64,000 nucleotides of DNA from Xestospongia muta (lineage: Eukaryota; Porifera; Demospongiae; Haplosclerida; Petrosiidae), in the NCBI GenBank assembly GCA_963693285.1, contig OY848920.1, forward strand, positions 8,778,954-8,842,953, in the 5' to 3' direction. Below the pieces are notes generated by a model. The model made no database searches. It was given only the letters and a program-made list of their open reading frames with translations, and was not told where the DNA came from. A program made the translations under genes and the position numbers. Below are positions 34,342-64,000 of this stretch, in pieces; the first letter of the stretch is position 1; every line of letters begins with the position of its first letter.

Positions 34342-64000
<29,659 letters not shown>

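Overview
The window looks like nuclear DNA of an early-branching animal, most likely a demosponge of the Amphimedon type (inference). It is AT-rich with short GT-AG introns, minisatellites and (CT)n/(ATT)n tracts, and a conserved eukaryotic TFIIIC gene. It also carries very large cadherins, adhesion GPCRs and a cohesin-containing cadherin of the kind called coherin in sponges and choanoflagellates. No bacterial operons, rRNA, tRNA or CRISPR array are visible.

Layout. (1) About 1-6800, minus strand: a TPR protein recognisable as TFIIIC subunit 3 (GTF3C3), 13 coding exons in view, 3' end off the left edge; a foldback MITE and several minisatellites lie in its introns. (2) 7100-21200, plus strand: two tandem full-length cadherin adhesion GPCR genes (A and B), duplicated as units of about 7.07 kb. 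Each encodes a signal peptide, four cadherin repeats, a Ser/Thr-rich stalk, a hormone-receptor (HRM) domain, GAIN/GPS and a 7TM domain. (3) 21200-29650: a scrambled continuation of the array, with three small intronless SET-domain genes, a 3' GPCR fragment carrying a nonsense codon, a 5' GPCR fragment, duplicated flanking modules and two copies of an unexplained C-terminal coding exon. (4) 29650-34240: gene-poor DNA with minisatellites, a GC-rich perfect-looking hairpin, three E2F-like sites and a few exon-like candidates. (5) 34240 to the right edge, plus strand: a giant cadherin gene (D). Thirteen short coding exons are followed by one exon that stays open for 23,020 bp to the end of the window. 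The visible protein is about 8,690 residues: about 30 cadherin repeats, then three large modules resembling the TMEM132 ectodomain (Ig-like domains, cohesin, dockerin-like Ca-binding hairpins, a trailing beta domain) separated by 7 and 3 further cadherin repeats.

How the pieces relate. Genes A, B and D share the same first seven exons with identical intron phases. In exon 7 a tract of about 760 bp is nearly identical between the GPCRs and the giant cadherin, while neighbouring parts are clearly diverged. This points to a common N-terminal ectodomain placed on two quite different C-terminal machines, a 7TM receptor and a cohesin/TMEM132-like adhesion giant, with later gene conversion. Encoded next to each other, these could form a matched ligand/receptor or self-recognition set; that last step is inference.
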